Origin: Russula earlei
Lineage: Eukaryota; Basidiomycota; Agaricomycetes; Russulales; Russulaceae
Assembly: GCA_025769875.1 (NCBI GenBank)
Contig: JAGFNK010000005.1
Span: 186,001 to 250,000 of the forward strand
Reading direction: 5' to 3'
Length of the DNA stretch: 64,000 bases
How positions within the stretch are numbered: the stretch's first letter is position 1; the number at the start of each line of letters is the position of its first letter. Below, in pieces: positions 1 through 11,668 of this stretch. The translations under genes and the position numbers were made by a program. Under the pieces are notes generated by a model that was not told where the DNA came from, searched no databases, and saw only the letters and a program-made list of their open reading frames with translations.

Positions 1-989
1 CATGTCTTTTTCAAGAAATGATCCGTTTATTACTTCCACAGGTAGACAGAAACTTGGAGGCAGAAGCTGCCGCCAAAGTATGCGGGTCCACAGCCTCCAT
101 TGCTATACTTCACTCGCTGGATAATCCTTCAACTCCGTTCTTCTCAGCACAGAGGATGGCCTTGACTGTTGCGCACGTGGGGTATGTGTTACATTCGTAT
201 TCTTCCACGTCTTCGGTGCTGAATGCAGCGGATAACCGAAGTGATACCCGTATCATCCTCTGCTCCACGCACAGCGGTTCTGCCCAAGCAATGACCGAGA
301 ATCATCGCGCCGAGGGTCGTGTCGAGTCAGTCCGTCTAAGACGAATGATGGGCACCGGCGTTATTGCCGACTCATTTGGGGACTCTCGGTGCGTCCTCCT
401 TGTCCTTTCCGAGACCGTTTAAAGTTTGATAGATTGACAAGGTGGATGGGCGCCCTCGAGAATACACGGAGGTGGGTTGTAACTTCGACCTCCTCTCTAT
501 GTCCGCTCATTGGCCCTTAGCTTGGGAGACCTGAAGTGGAAGCGTTGGGGCCTTACCGCAGAGCCCGAGGTAAAAACCAAGCTTATAGAAGGTCAGCACG
601 GGTGCAACTCTTTCTTATATTGCGACCACAAAATTTTATTTGTGACCGGCAGGTCCCCACTGGGCTTTCATGGTTCTTGTTTCCGACGGAATCTCTTCGG
701 TCGTGTCGGATCAAGAGATTGTGGACCTCGCACGTGGAGCAAGCCACCCGAAACACGCTGCGATGCGCATTCTATCGTTCGCGGAGGAGATGGGTAGCTC
801 GGACAATCTGACGGCCATGGTATTACCATTTGCTGGATGGGGCCATGTGAGGGGCCCTGACCAAACAGAGAAACTCCGGGAATACCGGTCGAGCCAGATG
901 AGTCAGTCAATCTCCCTCCTTGCTTGGTAAAGCGTTGACTCTTATCGTCGACTCCCGCAGTCGGCGCCGAGCGCCAGAGGAGGATGTAG
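1..989 (+). CDS. PP2C-family Ser/Thr protein phosphatase (5' truncated)
   Basis: The start lies left of the window. Joining exons across introns 182-228, 389-441, 472-520, 592-652 and 902-960 gives one continuous frame ending at TAG 987-989. Visible PP2C landmarks are VCGSTASIAI, AHVGDNRSDTRIILC, RWMGALENTR followed by SLGDLKWKRWG, the metal-site motif LVSDGISSVVSDQEI, and the final acidic motif GSSDNLTAMVL. PP2C enzymes are Mg/Mn-dependent phosphatases that remove phosphate from Ser/Thr; the metal-binding Asp residues (SDG, SDN) are present. The closing ERQRRM resembles the fungal Azr1/PTC6-like branch, often mitochondrial, but the missing N-terminus prevents checking a presequence. Family call is firm, paralogue call tentative. 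An alternative is that the first 41 nt are intron ending in ttccacag. Confidence 0.9.
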
Positions 990-1148
990 GTAGATAGCCT
1001 GATACCTGTAACAGTCGTATCGCATAGTCGTCCGCAGGTAATGCACCGGAGAACGGAGAACGACCTCCCCGGCGGTCATTTGACGTACCCATCGATTTTC
1101 TATACCAACCAGATCGTTGACTGTCTCACGAAATGAACACACAACGGT

Positions 1149-3851
1149 CTATATCTGTGCAGCTGCATGCCCATCCGCGCGGGGATCAGACCCAGCTGCC
1201 CACACCGTTTTTCCTGATCGGTCTTTGGTCATCTGGATCACTTGGCCTCGCCCAAATACACGTCTGGAGAATCCTGAAAGGATGCGAGCGTCGTGTCCCA
1301 TAGCTGATCATTATACGCGTAAGCATAGATATGGTGCTTGAGAGCCATGTGCACTACCTCTAAGTTGTTCCAACGTTTCAGGTAATATGCCTTCTTCGAA
1401 ATACACCTCACTATTTATGTCGCCAGCGCGGCCCGCATTGGTCATACCGGCACCGGCATCTGGACCTCCCGGTGATATGCAAAACCGTGGAGCGTCAAGG
1501 GCGGCCTGAGGGCCGAAACCCCGCAAGATGTTCAGCAACACCTGGATTTGCCCTTGAGGCTACAATCATCCGCTCAGTCTCATGGCGTTAGATGACAAAA
1601 CGGCGACATCAAACCTGCATGAAAGCTCCCATTACCCCATATGACAGGAAAAGGTCATCGCCGCGGGTAACAAGGGCAGGAATTATTGTATTGTATGGGC
1701 GTTTCCCCCCCTGAGAACGAGTCATCAGCCTTTTGTAAGTAATGGGCGGATCAGGTACTTTGAGCATGTTCGGATGGCCTTCTTTGAGTGAGAACGTCGC
1801 GCCACGACTATGTAGAGTAAAGCCACAACCTTTCGGTACGACTTCGTAGACGTTTCAGTATAATTCAACGTGTAGAACTCTCAACCCCGTACTTCCGGTA
1901 CCAAATTCTGTCGAGGACGATCAGCACATCGGGCCGCTGCGCGAGCGATGACAAACGCACCGGTGTAGATACTCTGGATGTAGCTGCAAGCATTCCCCCA
2001 TTGGTCAGTAACTACACATACATGAGGTTCCTGCACATGGGTCGAATTCTCGTAATGCGCACCTGAGAAATAAACGGTGTCCGAAGATTGGACCGGGCTC
2101 CCCTACAGGACTTTGAGATCGCAAGTGGATCGGATATTAAGTGACACCCACGTGAATGACCTGAGGATTGGTCTTCTTTGGGTTAAATAGAGCGGCTCTT
2201 GAGGCCAGGTAGCTCTGCAGCGGTCCAATTGTCAGGTTCGCAGGCTACGCGCGTGGAACATCACGGAAACCTTATCCAAGAGTTCCTTGACTGGGACATA
2301 TTCAAAGTCAGGATCAGCGACATAATGTTGACTGTCTGGGATCATGTAATTTCAGAAGCAGCCCCCGGATACACTGAGGGAGAAAAACCTGCGAAGGCGA
2401 GCCTTCCTTCGGGATCAGGAAGAATTATTTGCAAAGAGGTGTAGAAGCGAACCTTAATACCTCCACAAGGGTGTGAAGGTATTCAGCAGAATTGTGCTCC
2501 ATTTCCAATAGGTTGCCCACGAGACCTTGCTCTTGGATGCTCTCCAGGATTCCCAGCGCCAACAACGTAGTGATTCCTGTCGGAGATTCTTAAATCCGCT
2601 CAGACCCAATCTGGTGTGATGTACCTTGTCCATTCGGGGGACACTAAGGTAATCTTCAGGAGAATTACCCATTTGTGTAGATATCTCAGACCTGCCTCAT
2701 AGACCGTGACCTCGCCCCCATATGCGTACTTGATAGGTTCAACGAAGGAGCTGGTGTGCTTTGCAAGATCCTCAAGCTCCATTACACCACCTTTGCTCTT
2801 GATGACCTCTACGATGGCTTCAGCGATCCGTCCCTTGTAGAATCCATCCTTGCCATGCTCCGCGACAGCGCGAAAGGTTTCAGCTAGATTTGGGAATCTC
2901 ATGATCTGACCTGGGAGCGGTGCTTTCCCATCAAGAAGCATGTCATGCCCTGAAGACGAGGCGGCCTTCAAGAAGTCCACGGAGCGTCCCCACTGCGACC
3001 CTGACTCAGCAACGTCTACTCGTGTCCAGTTTTATGAAGGTCTCGAACCGAATGGCTGTTGATTTCCGATATAGGGACACTATTGTTCGAAAATCAGGGA
3101 TGATCTATGACCGTCAGAAACGAACCGTTTACCCCTCATCTGCGAGGCGAATGGCTGGCTGCAAAATTTCCGCCAAGCTCAGCTTACCATTTCCAAACAC
3201 GTCCACAGTGTCAACCCAAGCGGCGGCAGCGCCTAAAATCAGCGCTCGTATAAGCCCCGGGGTCCCATATGCCGAAGCTCACGGACCAGGGACTGTTACA
3301 GAGTTGACATCCCTCGTCGGGACGCTGTCGGCGATGCCTCGCGCGCGCAGGTATGCGGCGCTTAACTTTTCTGGGGCGCGGCCGGAGCCGTTCAGCGCCT
3401 TGACGGTTCTTGTTTTGGCGTCATAGAAGAGGCAGGAGGCGTCGCTGGAGGTCGGAAGCTGATCGGGTCAAATGCCCCGTCCACGACGAGCGAGCGGCCC
3501 ACGAACCCGCCAATCCCACACGAGCCCGGTTCGGTCACGTTCAGCGCCGCGGAGGTGGCGACGGCCGCGTCCGCTGTTCGATTGACTTTGAGTCAGCACC
3601 ACGCATGGTTCGAACGCTTTGTGCTGCGTGTGCGTTCGGTACGTACCGGCATTCCCGCCCTGCCTCAGTATCTCCAGCCCTGCTTCTGTAGCCAATGGTT
3701 GAGATGAAGAAACGACGCCTTTCGTTCCGTACACGACGGATCGTCGACTGGGAAACCGTTGGAGCGCCAGCTCAGGATTGTCGACCTTGGACCAATTGAC
3801 GTTTCCATTTCCAGGGTTGGTGATTGAAACTAGTGAAGCCTCTATCTCCAT
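1149..3851 (-). CDS. Gamma-glutamyltransferase (GGT) family enzyme
   Basis: The start is ATG 3851-3849 and the stop TAG 1151-1149. Spliced exons give [20 protein letters not shown], then [20 protein letters not shown] and [17 protein letters not shown], then [99 protein letters not shown] and a C-terminus with [14 protein letters not shown]. The Thr in DTVYF is the expected autocatalytic cleavage site and nucleophile of this Ntn-hydrolase family. GGTs cleave or transfer the gamma-glutamyl group of glutathione and related peptides. The sequence resembles the YwrD-like clade without an evident signal peptide, so an intracellular role is likely. About ten introns are present; the one at 2062-2012 (51 nt) is in frame and stop-free. 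No frame break was found. Confidence 0.93.
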
Positions 3852-4600
3852 GGTTGTTGCCACAACTGAAAGGTAAAAGGTGTCTATTGCACCTGTCTCA
3901 TTTATTCCCTTTCGTTCGAAAAAAAGGTGTGTATACCTGTGAAACGATCGACTTTGTTGATTTGATTTATAATTCGAAATTGTCAATAGAGCCCCTGAAA
4001 GGCGCAAAGGGGTGGAAATAGGGGGCGGAAATAGGGACGAGTATCACTTAAATAACCGTAAAAACAAAATAATAATAAAGTTCCTGTTATTTATCTGGAT
4101 CCATCACAGCAATTATTCACCCTGGATTACAGTTTTCGGCGGTCGACAATAAATTCCGAAGGGAAAGTGAACGCGTGGCGCGCAAGGGGCCTGACTGATC
4201 TGCAGGGGTGGTTGCTGACCCGCCGTTTGTGCCATGAATATCTTCCACAATTACCGGCTACTGGGCAATCATCCATCCGAGCGCCAATTGATTTAGAAAC
4301 GCTTTATATTATTGCTAATAATTACGATATGAGTGATCTCCACGGGGAGAATATTTTCTAATTGAGGCAACCAACACAGTACAGCGAAAAGTAGATCGTC
4401 CCACATAACGTCATAATGGTGTCGTCGTATGAAATACAGTACTACTGTAGTTTATGGGTATCCATCGTATCCATCGATGGTAATCGTCCGATGCCACATT
4501 CGGTGCCCTTATGCAAACGGGCAGAGAACCAGGAATGTTGAAATTCCAGTTTCATACAGCAGAATTTTGTACTTTGACGGGCGGTGCACTCGGTATAAAC
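3852..4600. other. Intergenic region upstream of GGT
   Basis: No convincing gene. The stretch holds the promoter side of the GGT gene (-) and the 3' flank of the downstream MFS gene (-). It is visibly AT-rich between about 4040 and 4390. It contains a 13-mer tandem repeat at 4011-4036, a tandem 9-mer TATCCATCG at 4459-4476 and the palindrome CCATCGATGG at 4471-4480. The small ORF at 4167-4361 starts with GTG and has no recognisable motif. Confidence 0.6.
4011..4036. repeat. Tandem 13-mer upstream of GGT
   Basis: GGTGGAAATAGGG is followed immediately by GGCGGAAATAGGG, with a single T/C difference. It sits about 160 bp upstream of the GGT start codon, where a transcription factor site pair would be plausible. 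No factor is assigned. Confidence 0.6.
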
Positions 4601-6656
4601 CTAGGATTTCGAGCGCAAAAGAGAGCCATACCGCCGAAGGATAATAGGAATAGGGATCATGACAGCGGCAACAATCCCCAGAATGGTTGATGCCCACCGA
4701 GGATTCAGACTCTCGAACATCTGTCGTGCGAAGAGCTGCAAAGGAGGTGAATGCGAGCTGCCGTGAAAGGCGCGATATATACGCGTACCGGAAAGGCGGC
4801 ACCAAAGATACTGCGCGACACTGTGCTAGCCGCCAACGCGGATGCAGCTGCGAAAAGATACGCATCCACGGTATAATTGATCAAGGACAGCTGAGAGAAT
4901 GAAATAAGCGGGAGGGAAAGGTAAGACCTGATCAAAAAGGATTTACAAAGATCAGGAAGATGGAGAAACCCATCAGACCTCCGGCCAGGAGAGGCGACCA
5001 CAATGATATAGAAGGATACGATGTCCATCCGAACCAGAAGAAAGAGATTGCAAAACATGGAGCCCCAAGTAGTGTGGCTTCGAGACGTGCTTCCGGTGGA
5101 ACTTTGGCAGGTGCATATTCCTCAATATATCGCTCGTATCGGGGATTGAAGAAAAGCAGGTACTGCGCAAGTGATCAGTTGAAGGAACACCTACTAACAA
5201 GAAGCTCACTATTAGGACGCCCACGACGCCTCCCAAGGAGACGGGAAGGAACATCAAGCCGGATATGCCAGCATTCAGATGATGGCCTTGCGTGAATACA
5301 ATTGGATATGCTTCGAAGAGGAGATAAATGCAGCCATACATAAACTACCATGCGTCAGTGGAATGGGAGAAGAATGATGAGTAGCTGGCTTACGCTCTGA
5401 TAAATTACAATTGCAACGAGCATAGGCTCGAGGAACAGGATCTTGAATGGCATGGCGAGAATGTTGTAAAGCCTCTGTCCGATGCTGAGATTATTTGCTT
5501 CTTTGGGTGCATAGTATCGATTATCTCCGGTCTCCTTCCTAATCCGCTGGGCTTTTTGGACAAGAAGAACAGGCACATAGGTCTCGGGGATAGTAAAAAT
5601 AAGCAGGATTAGGCAGACACCGGCCTAAATGAGGTTCATTAGATCGATCGATTAGGATTTTGAACGATGAAATGATAAACTGACAAACATCGTAAGAACC
5701 CAGAAAAGCCACCTCCAGGACGCACCACCGACTGCTATCCAACCAGAAACAACGGGACCTAGAGCAGGACCTGCGAACGGCGATACGGCGAAAAGGAGCA
5801 TCGCCTTTCCACGAGTCTTGGTATCCCATATGTCGCCCACAACGCCGCTAGTCAAAGGGAAGGTTATGGAGAGCAGGTTGTGCATATGTACACGCCACGC
5901 ACCCACTATTCGTCAAAGGAGCAGCGGCAAATGTGCCAGCTAAGAATCTGAAAACTAAAATGGAGGCTGTATTTTTCGAGAGGGCGCAGCCGAGTTGGAA
6001 AGCCTGCGAAGAAACGGTCAGGAGCGACAAGTGTGTAGCGTAATGATAGGTTGATACCACGTTGAACAGGAACGTTATCAAGAAGACTGGGCGACGACCA
6101 ATCTAGATGGCGAATTCAATAAAGACAAGCAGTGGAATGATTTGGAGAAGCTCACATCCTCAGACAACGGCCCCCATAGGAGGGGCCCGAGACAGTAGCC
6201 GGCAATAAACAAAGATACGGTGAGGGTAGCGACCTCCTCTCCGAAACCAAATTGTTCCATCATCTGTGGGAGTATACCTGACGGAGCGGCGCTAGCGAAC
6301 GTCCTGAGGGCAGATCAGATAGGCGGAATCGAGAATCGAGAGTGAATTTTACGGACGAGTTGAGGACTAAGATTCCCCCCATGGCGGTGATGTACCAACG
6401 CTTCCAGCGGGGCCAGTTCTGTGGGTCATAGCATGTGTTGAACATGGCAGAAACGCCTAAAAGTGATCTGGAGAGCTCAGCGTACCAGAGGACTCTCAGG
6501 ATCATCGGGCGCAAAGGAAACAAGCCAAGGGTCAAGTTTCTCATCTATAGAATGGGGGGGCGTGACGATGCTGTCTCTCTTGCTGGAGGGGGTAGTGCTG
6601 TCAACAGTACTAGCCTTGGACGCCTGGCTTATGGGTCGCTTAGGAGAAGACGACAT
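4601..6656 (-). CDS. MFS transporter, DHA1 (polyamine/drug-type) family
   Basis: The start is ATG 6656-6654 (N-terminus MSSSPKRPISQASKAS) and the stop TAG 4603-4601 after YGSLLRSKS. A hydrophilic Ser-rich N-terminus leads to NWPRWKRWYITAMGGILVLN, the fungal DHA1 signature at the first membrane helix. Then come TFASAAPSGILPQMMEQFG, LFIAGYCLGPLLWGPLSE, the motif A-C region SPFAGPALGPVVSGWI and ASWRWLFWVL, and late helices SGLMFLPVSLGGVVGVL and NPRWASTILGIVAAVMIPIP. Roughly twelve hydrophobic segments are expected. These plasma-membrane or vacuolar antiporters export polyamines or drugs; the real substrate cannot be read from sequence. Several introns are present; the one at 6057-6004 (54 nt) is in frame and stop-free. 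The gene is divergent from WRAP73. Confidence 0.92.
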
Positions 6657-6934
6657 GAGAAAATACAGAACGCAAGCGAGATGGGCATTCCTGGACGAGA
6701 GGACAGGTGCAGATATATATCGGGGTCGCGGGGCTGAGAAAGGTCATCGAGTCTGACATAGGAGAGTAGGGCCCCCCGGGGGAGTCATCCCGCCAACCCG
6801 CCAATGTGGCGCTTGTCGCGTCCCGAGATCCCGACATGAAAGAATCGATTGGTCACGCCGCCCTGCCGCATCACCCTTGCCCCTGCGATCGCTCCCGTAT
6901 CCACCACCACACGTCACCTGGCCCACTTCTTTCC
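6657..6934. promoter_or_regulatory. Shared divergent promoter, MFS transporter / WRAP73
   Basis: A 278 bp gap separates two start codons that point away from each other, so both promoters must lie here. Nothing in it codes convincingly. No canonical TATA box was seen. Confidence 0.55.
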
Positions 6935-8858
6935 ATGGACTTTACGGAAATTTATAGACAGTCAGCCGGCCATGTCGCCTTCAGTCCGGGTGCACATTTC
7001 ATCCTCACCGCCGTTGCCGACCGTCTCGTCGTCCGCCGTGCCGATACATTTCATGTCTCACGATCGTGGCAAGTGCCTTGTTCGCCGACACCCTCTGCCG
7101 CCGCTATCGCCTCTACAACATCTTCGCGCTCTGTAAGACCCGGTCCGAATGCGGACAGCCTTACGCAAACCGCTATCTCGCATATCGCCTGGTCTCCTGA
7201 TTCCGAATATGTCTTTGCTGCTTGCGCCAAGCTTGGCCACGTGTATGTCTTTCGCATGCGTGATGAAGATTGGACAGCACATATAGAGGCGGGCGCAGAG
7301 GGCCTCATCAGGGCCGAGTGGGCACCTGACGGGCGTCACGTACTTTGTTTTTCCGAGTGGGGAGTGAGTAATCATGAATTATTATTTGGCCCTCCGGACT
7401 TCGTGCTTATAGCCATAGCTCCGTCTGACTATATGGTCCCTTGTTACGCGTATAGCAACGTACATACAATATCCCCTTCACCCTGATAGAGGTGCGCGTA
7501 CACGTTCGTCCGCCCATCCCTAGACCCTTTCACAGTAGCAAAGGTCACGCGTTTCGACAAGACGGACGGTACTTTGTCCTCGCTGAGCGTCACAAGTCCA
7601 AAGATACAATCAGCGTGTATGACGCCACCAATTCGTTTAGTCTGGCAAGAGTAAGCCTTGTAACGTAGCCCGTCCATGACTTGCAATGGTGATGACCGAA
7701 ATGAAGCACTTTCCCTTGCCAACCTCTTCTATGAGCTCCCTTGCTTTATCCCCAAGCGGGAATCATATCGCCGTTTGGGAAGGCCCTCTTGAGGTCCGTC
7801 TTGAAGATGGAGTAGACCGACACTATCGATAAAGCGTTCGTTACAGTTTAGGCTGCTCATTTTGTCCCTGGCGGGTGATGTGCTGGGCACTTTCAAGCCC
7901 GATCTTGACCCAGGATTTGGCATCCGAAATGTAGTCTGGCATCCATCAGGCATGTTCCTTGCCGTCAGCGGGTGGGATAACAAGGTCACTTCGAACGTTG
8001 GCTAGACGACCATGTTCTCACTGAGGTGGTAGATTCACATACTGGAACAGTTGACATGGTCCAGTGTGGCCACACTTGAGCTAGGCACGAGAATACCTGC
8101 CAATGTGGTAAGAATGCTGTTTCGTATCGTCATACCCCAGCACCAGTAATGCCCGTGATAGACCATCTGGAGGGAGCCTTCCAACTGGCTAGAGGCAACA
8201 GAGGGTCGCGGGTTTTTATCCTGTACGTTCGTGATGACTACCGAGTCACTGCTCCCTTCACAAATAAAACTGTTCTCTGTTAGACGAGAAGTTGGAAGGG
8301 CCCCACCCACTGAACGCGAATCGGGTAGATAACTCTAAAGCCTACCCCAAATGTGGCACAACTCAGCTCGAATTCAATAAAGCCGGTACACTCCTAATGG
8401 CTCGCTTCGGTAAGATATATACCTGTTTTTACTTGGGTTCAACTAATGCCAAGTCAGAGAATGTGCCAACAGCTGTGCATTTGTTTGCGTTTCCTGGACC
8501 AGGAGAGGCTTTCTCGCCGCGTTTACGCAGCGTGCTGTTGCATTCATCGGCGGTAGCGCATGCACAATGGAATCCACTACGTCAGGGAAGGCTCGCTATA
8601 AGTTGCGGTGGTCAAGCAATTTATCTCTGGAGCGAGGAGTGGATTGGAGAAGGTGGCGCCGAGGAGGAGATGGCGGAGTGTGTGGGCATTCCTGCAAGTG
8701 CGTTTATAATATGCCTCGCATCGCATATTGGAGCTCAACCTCATTTCACAGAGAAATTTGATGCGCTCGATGTGCGGTGGGCGCCTGATGGGAAGGGACT
8801 GTTGCTTATTGACCGAGAAACGTTTTGTTGTGCATTTGAGGTTGGACCGGAACCGTAA
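6935..8858 (+). CDS. WRAP73: WRAP73/WDR8-like WD40 protein
   Basis: The start MDFTEIYRQSAG at 6935 is the conserved family N-terminus; the longer open frame from 6806 has no family support. Spliced exons give VAFSPGAHFILTAVADRLVV, AISHIAWSPDSEYVFAACAK, LRLTIWSLVTRIATYIQYPL, GRYFVLAERHKSKDTISVYD, LPTSSMSSLALSPSGNHIAV, PGFGIRNVVWHPSGMFLAVS and a C-terminal FDALDVRWAPDGKGLLLID. These are WD40 blades of the WDR8/WRAP73 family, about 470-500 residues. Members act at centrosomes or spindle pole bodies; fission yeast Wdr8 works with Msd1 and the kinesin Pkl1 to anchor minus ends. At least seven introns are present, including 8410-8457. The stop at 8858 lies only 111 bp before the next gene. Confidence 0.9.
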
Positions 8859-8969
8859 GGATAATATCGGTTGTTGCCGAATCTCCGATGTAATCTTATA
8901 CTTCGGGCCGGCGGAAGCCCAATTCGTGCGCTTGCGTTGACCAACGACGACGACGAACAAGACCGAGCG

Positions 8970-11465
8970 ATGCTTTTTCGTGCAAATCCCAACGTCGCTC
9001 GTCTCGTTCGCCGTCCAATCATTCGTATTACTCCGCCACTAACTTCTATCGACCGTCATCCATCTACTCGTACCCTCGCGACACCCTCCGAATCACGTCC
9101 TCAAAACGACACCAAGCCATCGAAGGACGCAGCGCCGCGAGACTCCGCTCAGCGAAAGTCGGATCTCAGTAGTCCTCGAGGGCTTTTTCAAGCGCTATCA
9201 TCAGCAGCAACAACGGCAGAGGCAGCCCTCACAGAAAGAAGATTCTGACGGCGGTGACCGTAAACCTCCCCCCCAGGGCGGCCCTGGGGGTGGATTCAAC
9301 ATCAACCAGCTCGGTCTCCTCGCTTCTGTCGCGGCCCTTTACTATGCCATAACAGGCAGTGGGTCAGGATCCTCGCGGGAAATCACATGGCAGGAATTTA
9401 GGACCGCTTTTCTTGACAAAGGTCTTGTGGATAAGCTGGTCGTCGTTAATCGACAGAAGGTTCGCATCAAGTTGCATTCAAATGCTACTGGCCAGATGTA
9501 CCCTGCCGCCGCCTTGTCTGGTGGAGACTATTCCTTCTCAATAGGCTCCGTAGAAGCTTTCGAACGCAAGCTCGACGAAGCGCAGAAGGAACTCGGGATC
9601 CCTTCTCACGAGCGCATACCAGTTGCCTATCATGACGAGATTTCTGCCCTTGCCACAGCACTCAATTTTGCCCCTACCATCGTCTTTGCAGGTCTCTTGC
9701 TGTACATGTCCCGCCGTGCGGGAGGCGCAGGAGGCGGTGGTCCTGGTGGCATCTTCACTATCGGAAAGAGCAGGGCACGTTTATTCAATAAGGACACGGA
9801 TGTCCGCGTCAAGTTCAAGGATGTCGCCGGCATGGATGAAGCCAAGGAGGAAATAATGGAGTTTGTCAAGTTCCTGAAGGAGCCAACTACGTACGAGAAA
9901 CTGGGAGCAAAGATCCCTCGAGGTGCCATCCTCTCTGGTCCTCCAGGTACAGGCAAGACTTTACTCGCGAAAGCGACTGCCGGCGAGGCCAGTGTCCCCT
10001 TCCTCTCTGTATCTGGCTCCGAGTTCGTTGAAATGTTCGTTGGCGTCGGCTCCTCTCGCGTCCGCGATCTGTTCGCATCTGCGAAGAAGCATGCACCCTG
10101 CATCATCTTCATTGATGAGATTGACGCCATTGGCAAGTCACGTGGAAAGAATAGCAATTTGGGCGGGAACGACGAGCGCGAGTCGACACTCAATCAACTC
10201 CTTGTTGAGATGGACGGCTTTGGCACAAGCGAGCATATTGTCATCCTTGCGGGCACCAACCGGCCTGACGTGCTCGACCCCGCATTGCTGCGCCCTGGTC
10301 GTTTTGATCGCCATATTACGATTGACCGTCCAGACGTATCCGGTCGCAAAGGCATTTTTAAGGTCCACCTTAACCCATTGCGACTCTCCGAGAAGCTGCC
10401 GGATCTCGAATCACTCTCGCAGAAGCTTGCGGTATTGACCCCTGGGTTTTCCGGTGCAGATATTGCGAACGTTTGCAACGAGGCGGCTCTGCATGCTGCG
10501 CGTCATGGTTCGGAATTTGTGGAGGAGCGAGACTTCGAAAGTGCAATCGAACGAGTGATTGCTGGCTTGGAAAGAAAGTCGCGTGTTCTCAGCGCAGAAG
10601 AGAAGAAGATAGTTGCTTATCATGAAGCCGGTCACGCCGTTTGCGGATGGTTCTTGGAGCATGCAGATCCTCTCCTCAAGGTCAGCATCATTCCTAGAGG
10701 TGTTGGCGCACTCGGTTACGCTCAGGTACGGAACCACCTGACTCAACCTCGTAAATGATTGACGTTCTGCACAGTATCTACCCCCCGACCGCTACCTCTT
10801 ATCGACCCCTCAGATGTTGGATCGTATCTGCATGACACTTGGTGGACGAGTCTCAGAAGAGATTTTCTTCGGGCCCGAGAATATCACCACAGGTGCACAA
10901 GACGACCTCCAGAAAATTACACGAATGGCGTTCGAGGCTTGTGCCAATTATGGCATGAATACCACCATCGGACCTGTTAGTTACGGTGGTCGAGAAAGCG
11001 CGCGGGAGAGCTGGACAAAGCCGTTCAGCGAGAAGACTGCAGAAATGCTGGACGCGGAGGTTCGGAAGATGATCACGTACGCCCGTTCGTGACCATCGCC
11101 CCGTGATGGTTACTCACATTTGTGTTCAAGCAACGCGCACGCCAGGACAATGGAGCTATTGACCAAACACCGGGAAGACGTGGAGAAGGTCGCTAAGTTG
11201 CTGCTTGAGAAAGAAATAATCACACGGTAAGGCTCTGATCGTCTCATTCATTTTTTTCGTTCATATGAGTCCGTACAGCGAGGACATGATTCACCTTTTC
11301 GGCAAGCGTCCTTTCGTAGGCCGTGCAGATGACATGGATAAGTGGCTAGACGAAAATCGTGGCTCAGAGCGCAGCGCTCCTCCGCCATTCGAAAGCCCAG
11401 TTGATACCGATACCGAGCGATCACCAACACCAGCCCCTGGGGTTGCCTCATCAGGGTTAGAGTAG
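8970..11465 (+). CDS. AFG3: Mitochondrial m-AAA protease subunit (Afg3/Yta12 family)
   Basis: The start at 8970 opens an Arg-rich, acid-poor N-terminus ([19 protein letters not shown]) typical of a mitochondrial presequence. A first membrane helix ([14 protein letters not shown]), FtsH-extracellular domain and second helix ([13 protein letters not shown]) follow. Then come the AAA module with Walker A GPPGTGKT near 9940, Walker B IIFIDEID near 10100 and second region of homology [20 protein letters not shown]. The zinc site HEAGH is at 10621-10635, with the third ligand in TTGAQDDL after an intron at about 10723-10773. Hexameric m-AAA proteases in the inner membrane degrade misfolded proteins and process MrpL32. 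The frame changes near 9178-9184, between SSPRG and [10 protein letters not shown], with no intron visible there (see findings). The C-terminus ends ASSGLE. Confidence 0.93.
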
Positions 11466-11668
11466 AGGATAGAATTATCTAGGTAATCACACGTTAGACG
11501 GTTCCATGGACCTGTCCACAATGCAATCGATACACATGTACTTTATTGCTCAACAGTCTAATTTGTACATCCAATGCTCAGGACATCCGCCGCTGATTTC
11601 CCTATGGACATAAACCCACACACCGTTGCCAGATCCGCCAGACATGACCCATAATCGTTTATCGGGTT
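11466..11668. terminator. Convergent 3' ends, m-AAA protease / DAL5-like permease
   Basis: About 200 bp lie between two stop codons on opposite strands, so both 3' UTRs and polyadenylation regions fall here. No specific signal can be assigned with confidence. Confidence 0.4.

Noticed and set aside
2031..2062. A 32-nt intron in GGT
   Set aside because: It would cause a stop after splicing; the acceptor at 2012 (51 nt) gives the conserved sequence instead.
4167..4361. 64-codon frame between GGT and the MFS gene
   Set aside because: GTG start, no motif, low-complexity AT-rich surroundings; not distinguishable from chance.
6806..6934. Upstream extension of WRAP73
   Set aside because: The family N-terminus MDFTEIY begins at 6935; the extra residues look like translated leader.
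9630..10193. 187-codon minus-strand frame
   Set aside because: Antisense to the AAA module of the m-AAA protease.
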